Of a stretch of 64,000 nucleotides of DNA, positions 29,902-40,863 are shown piece by piece. The translations under genes and the position numbers were made by a program. This stretch comes from Colocasia esculenta (taxonomy: Eukaryota; Streptophyta; Magnoliopsida; Alismatales; Araceae), in contig CM024758.1 of NCBI GenBank assembly GCA_014218235.1, positions 102,275,698 to 102,339,697 of the forward strand, in the 5' to 3' direction. A model generated the notes under the pieces. The model was given only the letters and a program-made list of their open reading frames with translations. It was not told where the DNA came from and searched no databases. The number at the start of each line of letters is the position of its first letter. Positions within the stretch are counted from its first letter, which is position 1.

Positions 29902-32569
29902 TCATCGCTCCTCCTCCTCGTTCCTTCGCTGTCCGGAGGAACCTGTCAGATAGTGCCCAGCGGACCCGCTCGGGATACCGCTCCGGCTGGACGCTGACCG
30001 GCTGCGCCCGACCAAGGCCAGGGCCGTCTCTAGACCCCTCATCTCGGATCGCAGCATGTCGCCGCGATGCCTCTCCTCCCCCAGCTGGGTACGGAGGTCC
30101 CCAGCCTCGACACGCAGTTGTACCACCTCCTCCGCCTCCTGGCGCCAGCGCGTCGCCTCCGCCGCCTCTTGCTGCCAGCGGGCCGCCGCCTCTGCCTCCT
30201 GGCGCCACCGCGCCACCTCCGCTGCCTCGGGCGTAGGCGTAGCTCCGCCATCTCCACCTCCAGCGTGGTCGTCCGGGCCAGGGCGGTCCTCAGCTCCTGC
30301 TTCTGCAATATCAGAAAAAAAATCTTGTCAGAAATCACGAAAGAAGCAAAAAAACAGGGGCATCTAAATAAGTAACTTACCCGCTCCCGCAGCTGGGCGA
30401 GGGCGTCCTCCGCTCGGGCCGCCGCCACTGCTAACTGGCCCTCCAAGACGGAGCGGCCGGGATCCTCTCGAGAGGAGGAAGCTCCTCCCACCATCTGCTG
30501 CGCACGGTCCAGCTCTGCCCGCTGCAAAAGAAAATATCAAGGGTCAGTCAACCACAGTTAGAAACAGAAGGGTGGGGTGCAGAGTACTTACCAGCTGATC
30601 CACCACCGCCTGGAGGTCGTCTCGCTGCTGGATGGTGGAATGGAGGATGCCCTCGAGCGAGGAGATCCGCCCTTCGGGGTCAAGCTGCAATCACAAAGCC
30701 AAGTTAGTCGCATAATCAACTAAGAACTCAAAGAGACTAAAAGCAGTAAAATACGTACCGGTCGTCGGAACCCCTTGTACACCTGGGCCCCATACTTCCG
30801 GGCATAGGCCCGGAAGTAGTCCTCGTCGCTGGCAGCCTCGGAGACCACCTCCTTGCCCCGCCGCTCCCAGTCGTCCAGCTGCTCTCGGACCCGGACTGTC
30901 CAGTCCGTGACCTGCTGGATCCCGCGAAAGCTCCGGCCTGGCCTCTCCCATGACCTTTGTCGGGTCAGGAACTCCACCACAGCCTGGTGGAGTCCCAGTG
31001 TCCGCGCCACTCCCCAACGTAGGGAGTCCACTGTACCTGCACACCACAAGTAAAGACCCGTCAGTCAATTGTCAAATAAGCAAAGTAAAGGAAAAGAAAA
31101 GGTTAAAGCTAGAAGTACTTACATGTCCGAAGGGGACAGTGTCCAATGCATCATGGATGAGCGTCACCTGTCGCCGCAGGGACCGCTCGTCGCGGCAAAA
31201 CCGCCAGCACTGCAGGAGAGGTACAGCGCCGCGTCGCCTCGCCACCCCGCGACCCAGGGAGGGGAGGTGGTAGTACGCCCACACCTGCAAAACAAAACGA
31301 TCAGTGCCACAATTAAGACAAGCAGGAAAAGCAGTAAAGGGTAAGGGTGAGAAGCATACCTGTAATAGTGGGAAGAACCCGGCCACCCCTGTCTCCCTAC
31401 TAGAGGTGCCCAGGCTGTCAAAAAGGTGGGCCAGAAGGGCCTCACCCCACGCATAGCTCCCCACCTGGGTCAGGTCCTCTAGTAGAGGCAGACACCGACA
31501 GCTCACCGGGTCTCCTCGCGTACCCAAGATCAACTTCCCGATCACGAGGATCAGGAAGCGCCTCAAGTCGCGGTCCGCTGCCGCTCCCTCCTCCTCCGCC
31601 AGTACTGCTCTGGCATCCGCTGTCAACCGGGCCATGTACTCCGCCTGGCCCTCTCCAGTCTGGTGGCGCGCGTCTGCCACCCCGAGGCTCGCCTGCAACC
31701 TCGTCCTCGGAACTAGGGAGGATCTCTCCCGCGTCGCCTCTAACCCCAGAAGCCTCTCCACCATCTCCTGATAGCTAGTATAAGTCACCCCGGTCACCGC
31801 CTGGCCATCTACCCTCAGGCCGTGATCCGTGCCACGTCCTCCAGTGTGGGGATCATGTGACCCCACGGGAGGAGGAACGCGTGGCACTCCGGGTCCCATC
31901 GCTCCTTCAATGCCTGGATGAGCGCCACGTCCGGTGTCAACTCATCCAACCTCAGAAAGGGGCCGAACCCTATCTCCTTCAGCCGGGTCCTCTGGAAATC
32001 CGGAAACCCCTGATAGATCGCCCGGACAACGGACCACCCCAGCCGGGACTGTAGCTCGCTCTGTAAAACAATCACAGAAAACACAAGGATCAGCAAGGGA
32101 TCAGTAGAACAACACTCTGTTAAGGTAGTGACGAGGTATTGTCGCCTTCAGAAGGCGACACCAGAGGAGTCGCCTTCCCCCTGTGAAGGCGACAAGTAGG
32201 CTGTCGCCTTCTGAACACGACGCTTAGGCGTCGCGACCTGTCTGGTAATGCGACACCCACCCTGTCGCGTTCACAAACTGGCCGGAAATGGCAAGAATCC
32301 GTTTTCTGACCGTTTCACCTTGGGCCAAAAGGCCCTACATCCCTCTCATCCACACACATAAGGTCTAGGGCTCGGGAGCCTACCTTTTTGGGCCCAACGG
32401 GATCGTCCTCGCCCGGCATCATCGCGGCGACATCCTCCTCCATCGGCGCGACCGGGGAAGCCTCTGAGGCCGCCGTCGAAGTCTCCTCACCTGGTTGCCG
32501 GCGCCGGATGGATTTCTTCCGTCGCCGCCCCCCGTCATCGCCGCCTTGGCCTTCTCCGCCACCCTCCAT
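29902..32569 (-). pseudogene. Antisense plant mobile domain (PMD) gene in T-B, seven exons, two frameshifts
   Basis: The minus-strand gene starts with Met at 32569. Proposed exons (high to low): 32569-32384, 32060-31360, 31284-31123, about 31045-30759, 30684-30592, 30521-30381 and 30302-29902, with GT donors and AG acceptors (CAG in most). Exon 1 is acidic and basic, low complexity. Exon 2 holds the PMD core: GFGPFLRLDELTPDVALIQAL, then ERWDPECHAFLLPWGHMIPTL, then the domain's second half (RRFLILVIGKLILGTRGD, YAWGEALLAHLFDSLGT). Later exons end in a coiled coil with ARWRQEAEAAARWQQEAAEA-like heptads. PMD proteins are found in host MAIN/MAIL silencing factors and in transposons. A missing base near 31822 (DVARITA then TGA) and a frame change near 30230 break it; the exon 3/4 phase also does not fit cleanly. 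Confidence 0.72.
32128..32278. promoter_or_regulatory. Dyad array in intron 1 of the PMD gene
   Basis: Pairs start at 32128 (N8), 32155 (N9), 32189 (N9), 32217 (N8) and 32250 (N9), all of the GCGAC...GTCGC kind. GAAGGCGAC/GTCGCCTTC arms are perfect at 32155 and 32189. Spacers differ in every pair. Confidence 0.75.
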
Positions 32570-33122
32570 CGACGGTCACCGAGGGGAGAGAGAGGGAGAT
32601 AGGAGAGAGAGGGAGATAGGAGAGAGAGAGAGAGGAAGGAGATGAGAGAGAGAGAGAGAGCTCGCCGGAGTAGTTCACCGGAGAGAGGGAGGCCGGGAAG
32701 AGGATCGCCGAATCACCGGATCGCCGGAATCGCCGGATGAAGGGAAAGAAGGAAGGAAGAAGGATTCGAAAAGAGGGAAAGAGGAAGAAAGGGCGCTCGG
32801 CCCGAATTCAAACCGCCCCGGGACCTGTGAACGCGACAAGGTCTGTGTCGCCTTCTACCCAGGTGGCGACGATGCTCATGTCGCCTTCACTTTTCGGGTC
32901 GCGACCGTTGACCGGTCGCCTTCTTGGTAGCGACAGGTCTAACGTCGCCTTCTTAAACCAATGCACAAAAACCTCTAAAATTCAATGCTCATTGCAATAA
33001 ACCAATGCTTACATCAATAACATGTCTCACTCCCCTTACATCAAGCATCAATCTCCTATTACATCAAGCCACCCCATGTCCCATCAAGGCATCAAAGGAA
33101 CAATCAAGTCTATCTCTCTAGC
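32570..33122 (-). promoter_or_regulatory. Upstream region of the antisense PMD gene, with (GA)n tract and dyad array
   Basis: A GA/CT-rich tract (32585-32665) directly precedes the start codon, typical of a plant 5' UTR. At 32824-32950 lie four dyads: pairs begin near 32831, 32865, 32897 and 32930. Each is GCGAC-N9-GTCGCCTTC, with left arms varying between CGCGAC, GGCGAC and AGCGAC. They sit about 260-380 bp upstream of the start codon. No TATA box is obvious. Confidence 0.6.
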
Positions 33123-34540
33123 TCACGGTCCCCTCAGTGGCCGAATCTTCTCATGCTCCAAGAGGTACACCTGGTACGTCTCCCGGTCCTCGTCAAGTCT
33201 CGGCGGGAGTGCATGGGTAGCGCACGCCCTCCACAAGGCCAGCGCGCTCCGCACGGCCTGCTCATCCTCCGGGTTCCCCAAGCGTCGCTTCTTCACGGAG
33301 GCAAGTGTGATGGCGGAGGCACTCTCGTCCTCGGCTTCCCGATCTGTTGGAAGCACCGCTGCGGGTTGTAGAGCACGGTCGCCATATTCCCTATCAATTG
33401 TAAGTCCAAGCCGCGTCCGAGTGGTAGCCGGATCTCCGCTCCGCGAAGTGCCGCTATGCCCAAAGCAAAGTGTTCCACTGGTAGGGTGCTGAAGTAAAGG
33501 CGCCACGCACTCCTTGTCTCTTGTCCGCCGTCCTGCATAAAACCTTATCGGAGAATTTGGCCGTGCCGCCAATAAAGTCAAAGGATGGCACCGAAGATCC
33601 GACTGTCGGTGGTGGGGTTGTCTACCGGTTTGAATTTATCCTCACACCCAACCAACACTCTAGAAGGATCATAGAGCCATAAAGGAAACCTCCCGTGGAA
33701 GCCGAGGTGAGGCCCGAGTAAAGGTACGCCAAGACGGCGTGAGAGAGTGAAAGTCCTCGCCATACCCCACTAATCGCACTAAGGCTAGCATAGTCTATGA
33801 GGTGATCCCCGGACGGGAAGAGCACCACCCCACATAAGCATATGGCCACGGCCTTTGCGATCTCCTGGTGGTCCACGCTCTTGTCCTTGCACTTGGATAT
33901 GACCCACTTAGACAAAGGCACTAGATGGATGAATTGTGGGCTAATTATGGTGTAGACGTCCCCCGGGTCGGTCATGAACTCTCCAAGGATAAACTTCGGG
34001 TTAATGGGCTCAACCGTGTAGCTTATGTTTTGCTCGTCCCCGGGTTTAGTCTTGGGAAGAGCAAGGAAGGCCTCGACCTCCTCTAAAAGGATGGTCGCCT
34101 CAAATTTGGGGAAAATGAAATGTATGGGTTTGTGGGTGCCACAATTCTATCAAGGCCGTGATACTATGCCAATCAAAGGAAATTTTGTGGTAGTTGTGAG
34201 CCGCTATCAAAACCCATCCAAACCCCACTCTCTAAGAACCTAATGACATACAGTGGGTAAGGCTTGATTATCGGGGCAATCCAAGTGAGCTTAGAGTAGC
34301 GGCGAGAGCCGGGGAAGAGCTAGGGAAGAAAAAGAAAAAAAGAAAAAGAGGAAGAACAAGAACACAAAATTAATGATGAAATTCAGAGCATAAAATCATG
34401 AAAATTGAAAACACCAACCAACTCACCTCTCTCACTTCCTCGCTCCGGCTCAAGTGGCACGCTTCGGACCTTCGTAGCGCCGCCTCCCCACCCAGGGATC
34501 AAGAGGAGCTCTCATGGCCATGGTAGCTTGCAAGACTTGA
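33123..34540 (-). pseudogene. Second antisense gene in T-B, PMD/DUF7745-like, broken
   Basis: On the minus strand, a probable start (MAMRAPLDPWVGRRR, Met near 34519) is followed by a possible donor GTGAGT near 34428. The next frame reads KLTWIAPIIKPYPLYVIRFL, then, after a frame change, FDWHSITALIELWHPQTHTF. This is the 'ALxERWxPxTHTF' signature of PMD-type transposon proteins. It continues as FEATILLEEVEAFLALPKTK, then DHQEIAKAVAICLCGVVLFP and HAVLAYLYSGLTSASTGGFL, and late YNPQRCFQQIGKPRT, all resembling the DUF7745 layout. At least three frameshifts and one stop (TGA at about 34450) disable it. A TATA box lies 72 bp upstream of the proposed start. Confidence 0.6.
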
Positions 34541-34590
34541 AGAAAAGAAGCGAGAGGTGAGAGCTCCGAAATTTGGCCTCTCACTCCCCT

Positions 34591-34598
34591 TATTTATA
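34591..34598 (-). promoter_or_regulatory. TATA box of the second antisense gene
   Basis: TATAAATA on the minus strand (CTCTATAAATAAGGGG context), about 70 bp upstream of the proposed start codon. Three decayed dyads (34744-34838) lie 145-240 bp further upstream: GCGAC-N10-GTCGCCTTC, GCGAC-N9-GTCGCCTTC and GCGAC-N9-GTTGCCTTC. Confidence 0.6.
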
Positions 34599-34741
34599 GA
34601 GCTATAATACTCCTATTCCTGCTAGGAAGGGTAGGGGAGACCCATTAGGAGTGGGACCTTGAGTGGAGAGCAATAGGAATCCAGTGTTGAGTCCAACCCA
34701 AGTCCTATGCTGGAGGCTTTGAGCTCGGGCTGAGAAAACTG

Positions 34742-34838
34742 AGAAAGCGACATATCGACCTGTCGCCTTCAAGATGGCGACAGGCCTTGTGTCGCCTTCT
34801 TCAGTCAAGGGTCGCGACAAGTCCTATGTTGCCTTCTG
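34742..34838. promoter_or_regulatory. Dyad array upstream of the second antisense gene
   Basis: Three consecutive pairs at about 34746, 34777 and 34813 with N10, N9 and N9 spacers. Arms are GAAAGCGAC, GATGGCGAC and GGTCGCGAC on the left and GTCGCCTTC-like on the right. Confidence 0.7.
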
Positions 34839-35836
34839 ACCAGTCTGTGCTGTCTTGCGTATTCTTCTGTGACTGTTCAGAATATTTGCACATGCTTGAT
34901 GTCATTGTTTGGTGCAGTGTATCATGTCTATCTTTAATGCTTTGATATTGAAAATCATAAAAATAAAAAAATGCAGGAAAAATCCATAAAATCAGAAAAT
35001 CAGAAAATCAAAAGACGTCGTCAGGTAAGTCAGGTAAGTATCCTAACCTAATCCCTCCGCATTACTATATGATATCTACACTATTATATCAGCTCAAGGA
35101 CCGGCTGGTCCCGGTGTGTTCCAGGATCTGAGTTCCCCTTCATCAAAAACGAGGATGATCTAAGTGCATGCTGCTAATCGCTGGATAGGCCGTTGGGTGA
35201 TATGACTCGGTTCTCTCTTCCTTTGCATTCGCTTTTATGATTTCCTTTTTCTTTAGCCCAGCATGCATCATGTACGAATTTTGAGCTTCATGAATCACGA
35301 TTCGTCAAAGTCAGCTTCTCAATGATGTCCAACCCAAAATCCTCATTCCAGATAAGAATTCCACTCCGAATTGAAAGTTTTCCTCGAGCTTGTGCGGTCC
35401 AGTCTGCCAGTGTTGGTTCTTATGAAGGATTCCTCTCATCCCCATCCATTATAACAGTCATTTCCTTTATCCCCGATCCGCTCATTAGTCGTGACCCGTC
35501 GAAGGCCAGAGTCGCATCGACCCGCCGGGCAGCACCTATCCCTAATGAACGAAACCTGCACGCTAAAGATAGCCAGGGTACCTCTTGAATCAGGAGGTTG
35601 ATCATTCTTTTCTTTGATTTTTATTCGTCCCAATAGGAACCATCCGCGCACTCTGTTCCAGCCATGATTGAAGTCAGCGGATAATTCTCGTTGCTTATTC
35701 GTTCAGAATGGGTGTTTCTTTACCTTGATGCCTGTTTTTCAGCACATTCCGCTTCATTCCGCTACATTGCTGTTTCACGCCACTTCGCTCCATCACCGCT
35801 CCACTCCCTTGCAAAGCAGGCATCAAGGAGGGGCAA
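34839..35836 (+). other. T-B 3' untranslated region and polypurine tract
   Basis: Co-linear with T-A sequence near 11940-12040 and with the T-A 3' end. AAGGAGGGGCAATC (35823-35836) is the polypurine tract directly before the 3' LTR. Sense ORF 35322-35588 is not recognised and is not supported by the T-A copy. Confidence 0.65.
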
Positions 35837-37070
35837 TCTGTAGACACCCATTTTTGACCCATAAGTCGAGCAAAATTCCTTGTCATATCATTAATACCCC
35901 ACGTTGGCTCATCATCGTCAGGTGGCTTCCTCCGATCATGACATCATTCTCATTAGTTCATCGCCCTGGAGGACCCTTCCTGGTCAAATCAATCTCTTTC
36001 GTTATAAGCTCTCTGAGTATAAGTCCGATGTTTCATCTCAAAGGCTGTGCATGGCTGATTGGACACATTACATGCCGAATGCGAGAAAAGACAGAAGGCG
36101 ACAGGCCCTAGGTCGCCTTCCTGAAAACGACCACTCCTATGTCGCGATCATAATTCCACATTTAAATCCTCAGAAAATCACAAAATGACTCAAGTCAGCC
36201 TTCCATATGAGGAAGGCGACGTATCGAGCAGTCGCATTCCGAAGGCCGTCGCGTTCAGGGCCTTAAATAGGAAACTCAATCCGAAGCCAACTTGGACCCA
36301 TGCTATTGATGGTAATTGCTTCATTTGGACATCCAAATCAAGTCTAAATCCTCTCAATTCGGAGCAGACCTTCCTAACATGTTCCTTTCCGAGTTCCAAT
36401 AGCCCTTGCACAGCCATACTTGCCCAGAGTCGGACTCTTGCCCATTATTCCTCTCAGACCCGAGTTGGGAATAATCACCCATAAGTACCTCGTCTCTGCA
36501 TCTTTTTGGGCAAGGCCAGATTCTTTAGTTCGCTGAGCAAGAGAGCTTCATCTTCCACGAAGAGAGTTTTCCCTCCAGACGATCAGCAAGAGCCCTCCAG
36601 GGCGTTTTCCCATCGGCTACACAATTCTTATTCCCTTCTTCTCTTTATTTCTTTGATTTCATGCATGCATAGCTTCGTTTTCTTTTCTAGTTTAGCATTA
36701 GATCACGATACACACACCTATTCTTAACACCCATAGGGGTTAAAAGCCCCAATCTTGTGAGTTCCCCCCATAATAGTTCATGTTCATGTGCTTTTCATTG
36801 AATAGATCTTCTACACACGAGTTCTAATAGGTGTTCTGTTTGTTTAAATCACTTTGGCAGGTGTTTAAAGGTCAGAGCAAGGTGAGGCTCTTACCCCTCG
36901 GCGGCTGAGGAGCAGGAAGATGAAGAACCCAAGTCTCCATCCATTGAAGAAGAAGGCGACGACCACTATGTCGCGATCAGGAAGGCGCCGTGCCAACGTC
37001 GCATTCACAACAAAGCATCGCGACGCCTCCTCTGTCGCGTTATCAGGTACGCTTTCCTCTTCATCCTTCC

Positions 37071-39967
37071 TGTAGCAACCTGAATTTTTACGAAAAATAA
37101 AAATTTAAATAAAGAATTTAAAACCTAGCTAAATGGATATTTAAACAGAGCATTAAATAAAACCCATTAGATGGAAAAAGAGTAATGGGCTTTGCTTAAT
37201 GGATCTTCTAGAAATTATTGGGTCAAAAATAAGAATTTATAAAAGAGAAATAGGAAAATACCCTAAATTCGCAACTAAATTATTACCTAAATAGAAAAGA
37301 GGTGTTTAATGCATTAAATAGGAAGTTTGAGTAGGAGTTGGATTCCTAAACCTACCCCATATGGATTAGCACGAATTTGGATCTCTTCCAAGTCTAAATG
37401 GGATTGGAAAGCTTGGAAGGAGGTTAGGAAAGAGGAAATTCGGAATTTTATAGGAGTTAGAGTCCTATTAGGAAATAGAAAGAGGAGAAGCTTAAATACT
37501 CTCCTAAAACCCTCATGGCCGACCCAAGCTCGTGCTAAAGGATTCCTGGACCAGGAGGAGAGGCCAAGGAGGAGGAGATTTCGGGGAAGAAGAAGCTTTC
37601 AAGCTCTCAACCCCGTTCTTCAAGTTCTAGCCCTAGAAGAGGAAATCGAGTCAAGGTAGGCATTCTCACAAGCATAACCGTGAAACTTTTTCTGTAGGAT
37701 CTTTCTACCCTCTGGAACAAAACCCTCAAATTTCATAATTTTTCATCGATCAAATCTTTTCTTATGAATTTTCAAAGTTCTGCAGTTCTTATGACCCCGA
37801 ACCTTCATGCTTAATTCATATCTCTTGCATACTCTATCTCATGCCTCCATATTTTTATGAGAGATACTGATGCAAGATAGGCATCTTTTGCCCCTAAAAG
37901 GCCTAAATTTCGTTGAGCATGTTGCCCGAATTAATCGATCTTGCTCCCTGTATCATGTTCTATGTTACTTGTTCTTGTTCGTCCTCAAACCATGTTCAAA
38001 CCATGCTCTCTCTCGAATTCCTATTTACTGGAAGTACTCTCGCATGTCTAGTTTCATTTGCCCCTGATTTCATGATTTTTCATCATGTATACAATTAGTT
38101 ATGATTTTCTGAACTACCCTATGTCAAAAAGGCAAGTTTTTGGACCGCAATCCAAGACAGAGCAGAACTCTGTCAGACCCAGGCCACGGACCTGAGAAAG
38201 CGACTGCCCGACACGTCGCCTTCTCAAGCCCGTCGCGACGCCCTTCTTGTCGCGTTCTCAACGCGACAGGACACCCGTCGCGTTCTGGCCGCCTGAGCAA
38301 GACAGCTCTGTCGCCTTCTGTGTAACCCCCTGTCGCGATCTGCTCTGCTCCTGTCGCCTTCTATACAGGCCTATGTCGCCTTCTCAGAGTTTTGCCTGAA
38401 AACCCATGAAAAATATTTTTGTCACTTTCTAAATAATCCTTACGCCTTCTTACCATTATACCCCCAGTAAAAACCCTACTTAAAAAGGATGCTATATTGA
38501 ATGATTTAAAATACATGTTCACGACTTATTTCTATCTATGATTTCTCTTGCACTTGCACACACTTGAACCATCCATTTATGGCTGAAATCTTGCAGAAAA
38601 TATCTCATAATGTATCTGGTAAATTACCGAAATAAAGTATAGTAATTGCCCTATTTTAAAGGACTTGTATTCGTTTCTTGCGTTGTTTATATACCGATAT
38701 CGACGCTCCACTGTTCTAGAATTCCTCTAGAACGTCGAGCACATGTTTTATATACACACTTTACTTGGCTTGTGGTGAACTCTCCGTCGGATATTCCTTT
38801 CGCCGGACTAGTGAACTCTTGCACAAGGCCTCCGTAAGTCTCCTCTGATCATGGATTCCCACATGGTCGACGAGCCGGTTGTACCCTAATACCTACGATA
38901 CCCTTTAGGGATCTACATGATCCAAACGGCTATTAGAGATTCACTCTCATCTTAAATCGCGCCGGACCTCTGACCTGTGCATAACAAGGCCAGTGGTAGG
39001 GTCGTGAATTCCACCTGACTGCTGATACGCGTGCGCGTGTTGTGCAACTGTTACTATCGCCTGTTTACTCGACGTGTTACGTACAATGTTCACTCATCTA
39101 TTCACGTTCACTCTACTATCTCGTCTATTCATATAGTGCTCTCATCTACTTCTTGCTACTCTATATTGGCCATTGACTGATTGTCTAAAGATAAACAATA
39201 TAACCAATGCCTGGCAAAATATAAAGGGCCCGATCTGGTCCTGGGATGTGCGCCCGAAAGTGCTAGTGCCCATGGGAGTTAAATGATCAGAGTGTTTGGC
39301 ATTACACTCAAGTGCTATCTATCTCGACTATCTATATGACAATCAAAAAAACACAAAACGTGCTATACTCTCTCGATGTCTAGAATGACAAACAAGTGCT
39401 ATACTCGTCGTGCTATTACTATACTTGTGCTAGTTGTGCTATGGCCATCCTGCTATTCGTGCTATACTCGATACTTGTGCTCTTTTTGGAAAATATGCTC
39501 GCTCTCGTGCTATTGTTCTATCTCTTGCTATATTTTGACTCTCTTGTACCTGCTATCTTTAGATACTCTGCCATTAAATGCATTAATTATTTAAAGCCTG
39601 CTTGAGCCTGAGATTTAAGTCCTACTGGGCGTTATCGCTCACCCTACATTATTTGATGTTGTGTTCTCAGGTGAGACCGAGGATGACACATACACTCACG
39701 AGGAAGGGAATGACCAAGAGTGAAGCCAGGAGTACCCTTGAGTCATTATGTTATCTTAGAGTTCTAGTTAGTTATTTTCTTTTATTGCAATTGGGCCCTG
39801 TAGAATGGCTCTGATATTAGTGGTTGTAACTAGACACATAAAAGTTATTAATGAGAAAGATTTACTTTAGCATTATTCAATGTGCAATGGTTCGATGTCT
39901 AGTACTTGCTCTATACCTTTTCTTGCAACTGCCTTCGCGCTCCGATATTCCGCGTTGGGGCGTGACA
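37071..39967 (+). mobile_element. Solo LTR 2, Tekay-like gypsy
   Basis: Starts TGTAGCAACCTGAATTTTTA and ends TTGGGGCGTGACA; flanked by perfect CTTCC target duplications (37066-37070 and 39968-39972). It is 2897 bp with no internal domain. It shares structure with the G-A LTR (for example GTTTGGCATTACA at 39295 and 60607) and with the minus-strand solo LTR 1. Small ORFs 37327-37659 and 39376-39605 have no support as genes. Confidence 0.88.
38196..38385. promoter_or_regulatory. Dyad and tandem half-site array in solo LTR 2
   Basis: Pairs start at 38200 (N10), 38235 (N9) and 38263 (N9). Four right-hand half-sites TGTCGC(C/G)(T/A)TC then follow in the same orientation, with GTCGC at 38310, 38332, 38352 and 38374. 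That spacing is 22, 20 and 22 bp, close to two helical turns and to the 21-22 bp period of the GTCGAC arrays. Confidence 0.72.
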
Positions 39968-40104
39968 CTTCCTTTCCAAGGTAGTCAGTCCTCCACCTGA
40001 ACATCAAGAGGCAACTGCGTTGGTGGTGATCACGGTCAGTTCCTAATCCCTACACCTTCACAATCAATTTCAAAAGGGGATACAAATCCCGTGATTACAG
40101 TTAG

Positions 40105-40863
40105 TAGATCTCTATTTTGCTTCAGAGAAGGAGACAAGTTCTTCTGCTTCAGCTCCAGGAAGAAGACTCTGATGGCTCAAAATTCTTCTTCAATTGGATT
40201 ATCCAAGGTGCTCAAGACTTTGATTGCTTCAAATCTGGGAGCGAATTGCCAGGATGGAGCCTTCTTCAGGATTCGGCTGGAATATTCTGGAGTATTGGAG
40301 GAGCAGAAGTGTGTCTCGATGGCTCTCTCTAAAGCCAAGTGAATAGGGGGTATTTATAGCCCCAAGGGTCCACAAAATATCTTGGGAATTGGGAGCATAG
40401 GAATTCCTGCCCAAAAGCCCTTACCATAATCCTCCACGTGTCTTGGTAATTTAGATCTGGAGAATTATCCAAACTGTGTCGACACTACACAGCTATGTGT
40501 CGACACACAAGTTCCTGGTTGGGAAACAAGTTTCTGAGACAGTGTACTAGTGTCGACACACAGTTGGACTGCATCGACACAACTGGGTATTTGCTGAACT
40601 CCTGGTTCTGGGACAGTACAATAGTGTCGACACACAGCTGGACTGTGTCGACACAATTGGTCATTTCTTCAGTATATGTTGCTAGAACAAGGAACTAGTG
40701 TTGACACACAATGGAGCAGTGTCGACACCACTGAGCACATATGACTTTTTCTTTGATCTGTACATGAAGGAAACATTGTGAGATATGAATTTAAGCATGA
40801 TAATCATAATTTCAATATGTCAATGAATCATATTTGGGTATCATCAAAATAAGAGATCCAACA
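40105..40863 (-). repeat. C 3' LTR, right part
   Basis: Continues 27038 after removal of T-B; aligned with 50881-51637. Contains the TATA box (40351-40358, minus strand) and the GTCGAC 74-bp repeat (40478-40726). It ends at TCCAACA, next to the polypurine tract of C. Confidence 0.87.
40478..40726. repeat. 74-bp tandem repeat with 21-bp-spaced GTCGAC pairs (C 3' LTR)
   Basis: GTCGAC or one-base variants start at 40478/40499, 40552/40573, 40626/40647 and 40700/40721. They are 21 bp apart within each pair and 74 bp between pairs. Positions are exactly co-linear with the other LTR. Confidence 0.85.

Larger units (their letters stand above)
27039..40099 (+). mobile_element. T-B: Tat-lineage gypsy element with antisense genes, internally deleted
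   Basis: Bounded by GTTAG target duplications (27034-27038 and 40100-40104). The 5' end reads TGTGTAGACACCC, with an extra TG compared with the 3' LTR, perhaps slippage. The 5' LTR is truncated at 27496 and joined directly to the integrase zinc finger, so gag, protease, RT and RNase H are gone. An open integrase frame (27498-28451), Tat untranslated repeats, two antisense multi-exon genes (29902-34540) and a polypurine tract precede the 3' LTR (35837-40099), which carries a solo LTR insert. Extra antisense ORFs between integrase and 3' LTR are a described trait of Tat elements. Confidence 0.88.
35837..40099 (+). repeat. T-B 3' LTR, interrupted by solo LTR 2
   Basis: Starts TGTAGACACCC after the polypurine tract and ends GTGATTACA before the GTTAG target duplication. 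Without the solo LTR it is about 1.36 kb. Dyads are at 36093-36255 and a second group at 36953-37050 (GCGAC-N9-GTCGCGATC, GCGAC-N9-GTCGCGTTA). TTCTTAACACCCATAGGGGTTAAAAGCC around 36721-36748 matches the equivalent position in T-A LTRs. Confidence 0.87.

Noticed and set aside
29760..30375. Plus-strand proline-rich ORFs
   Set aside because: They are the antisense shadow of the PMD gene's coiled-coil exon, whose splice sites and heptads support the minus strand.
32128..32278. Dyads as 3' ends of a small transposon family (MITE) inserted in many LTRs
   Set aside because: No constant terminal repeats, target duplications or shared sequence beyond the arms could be seen around the arrays.
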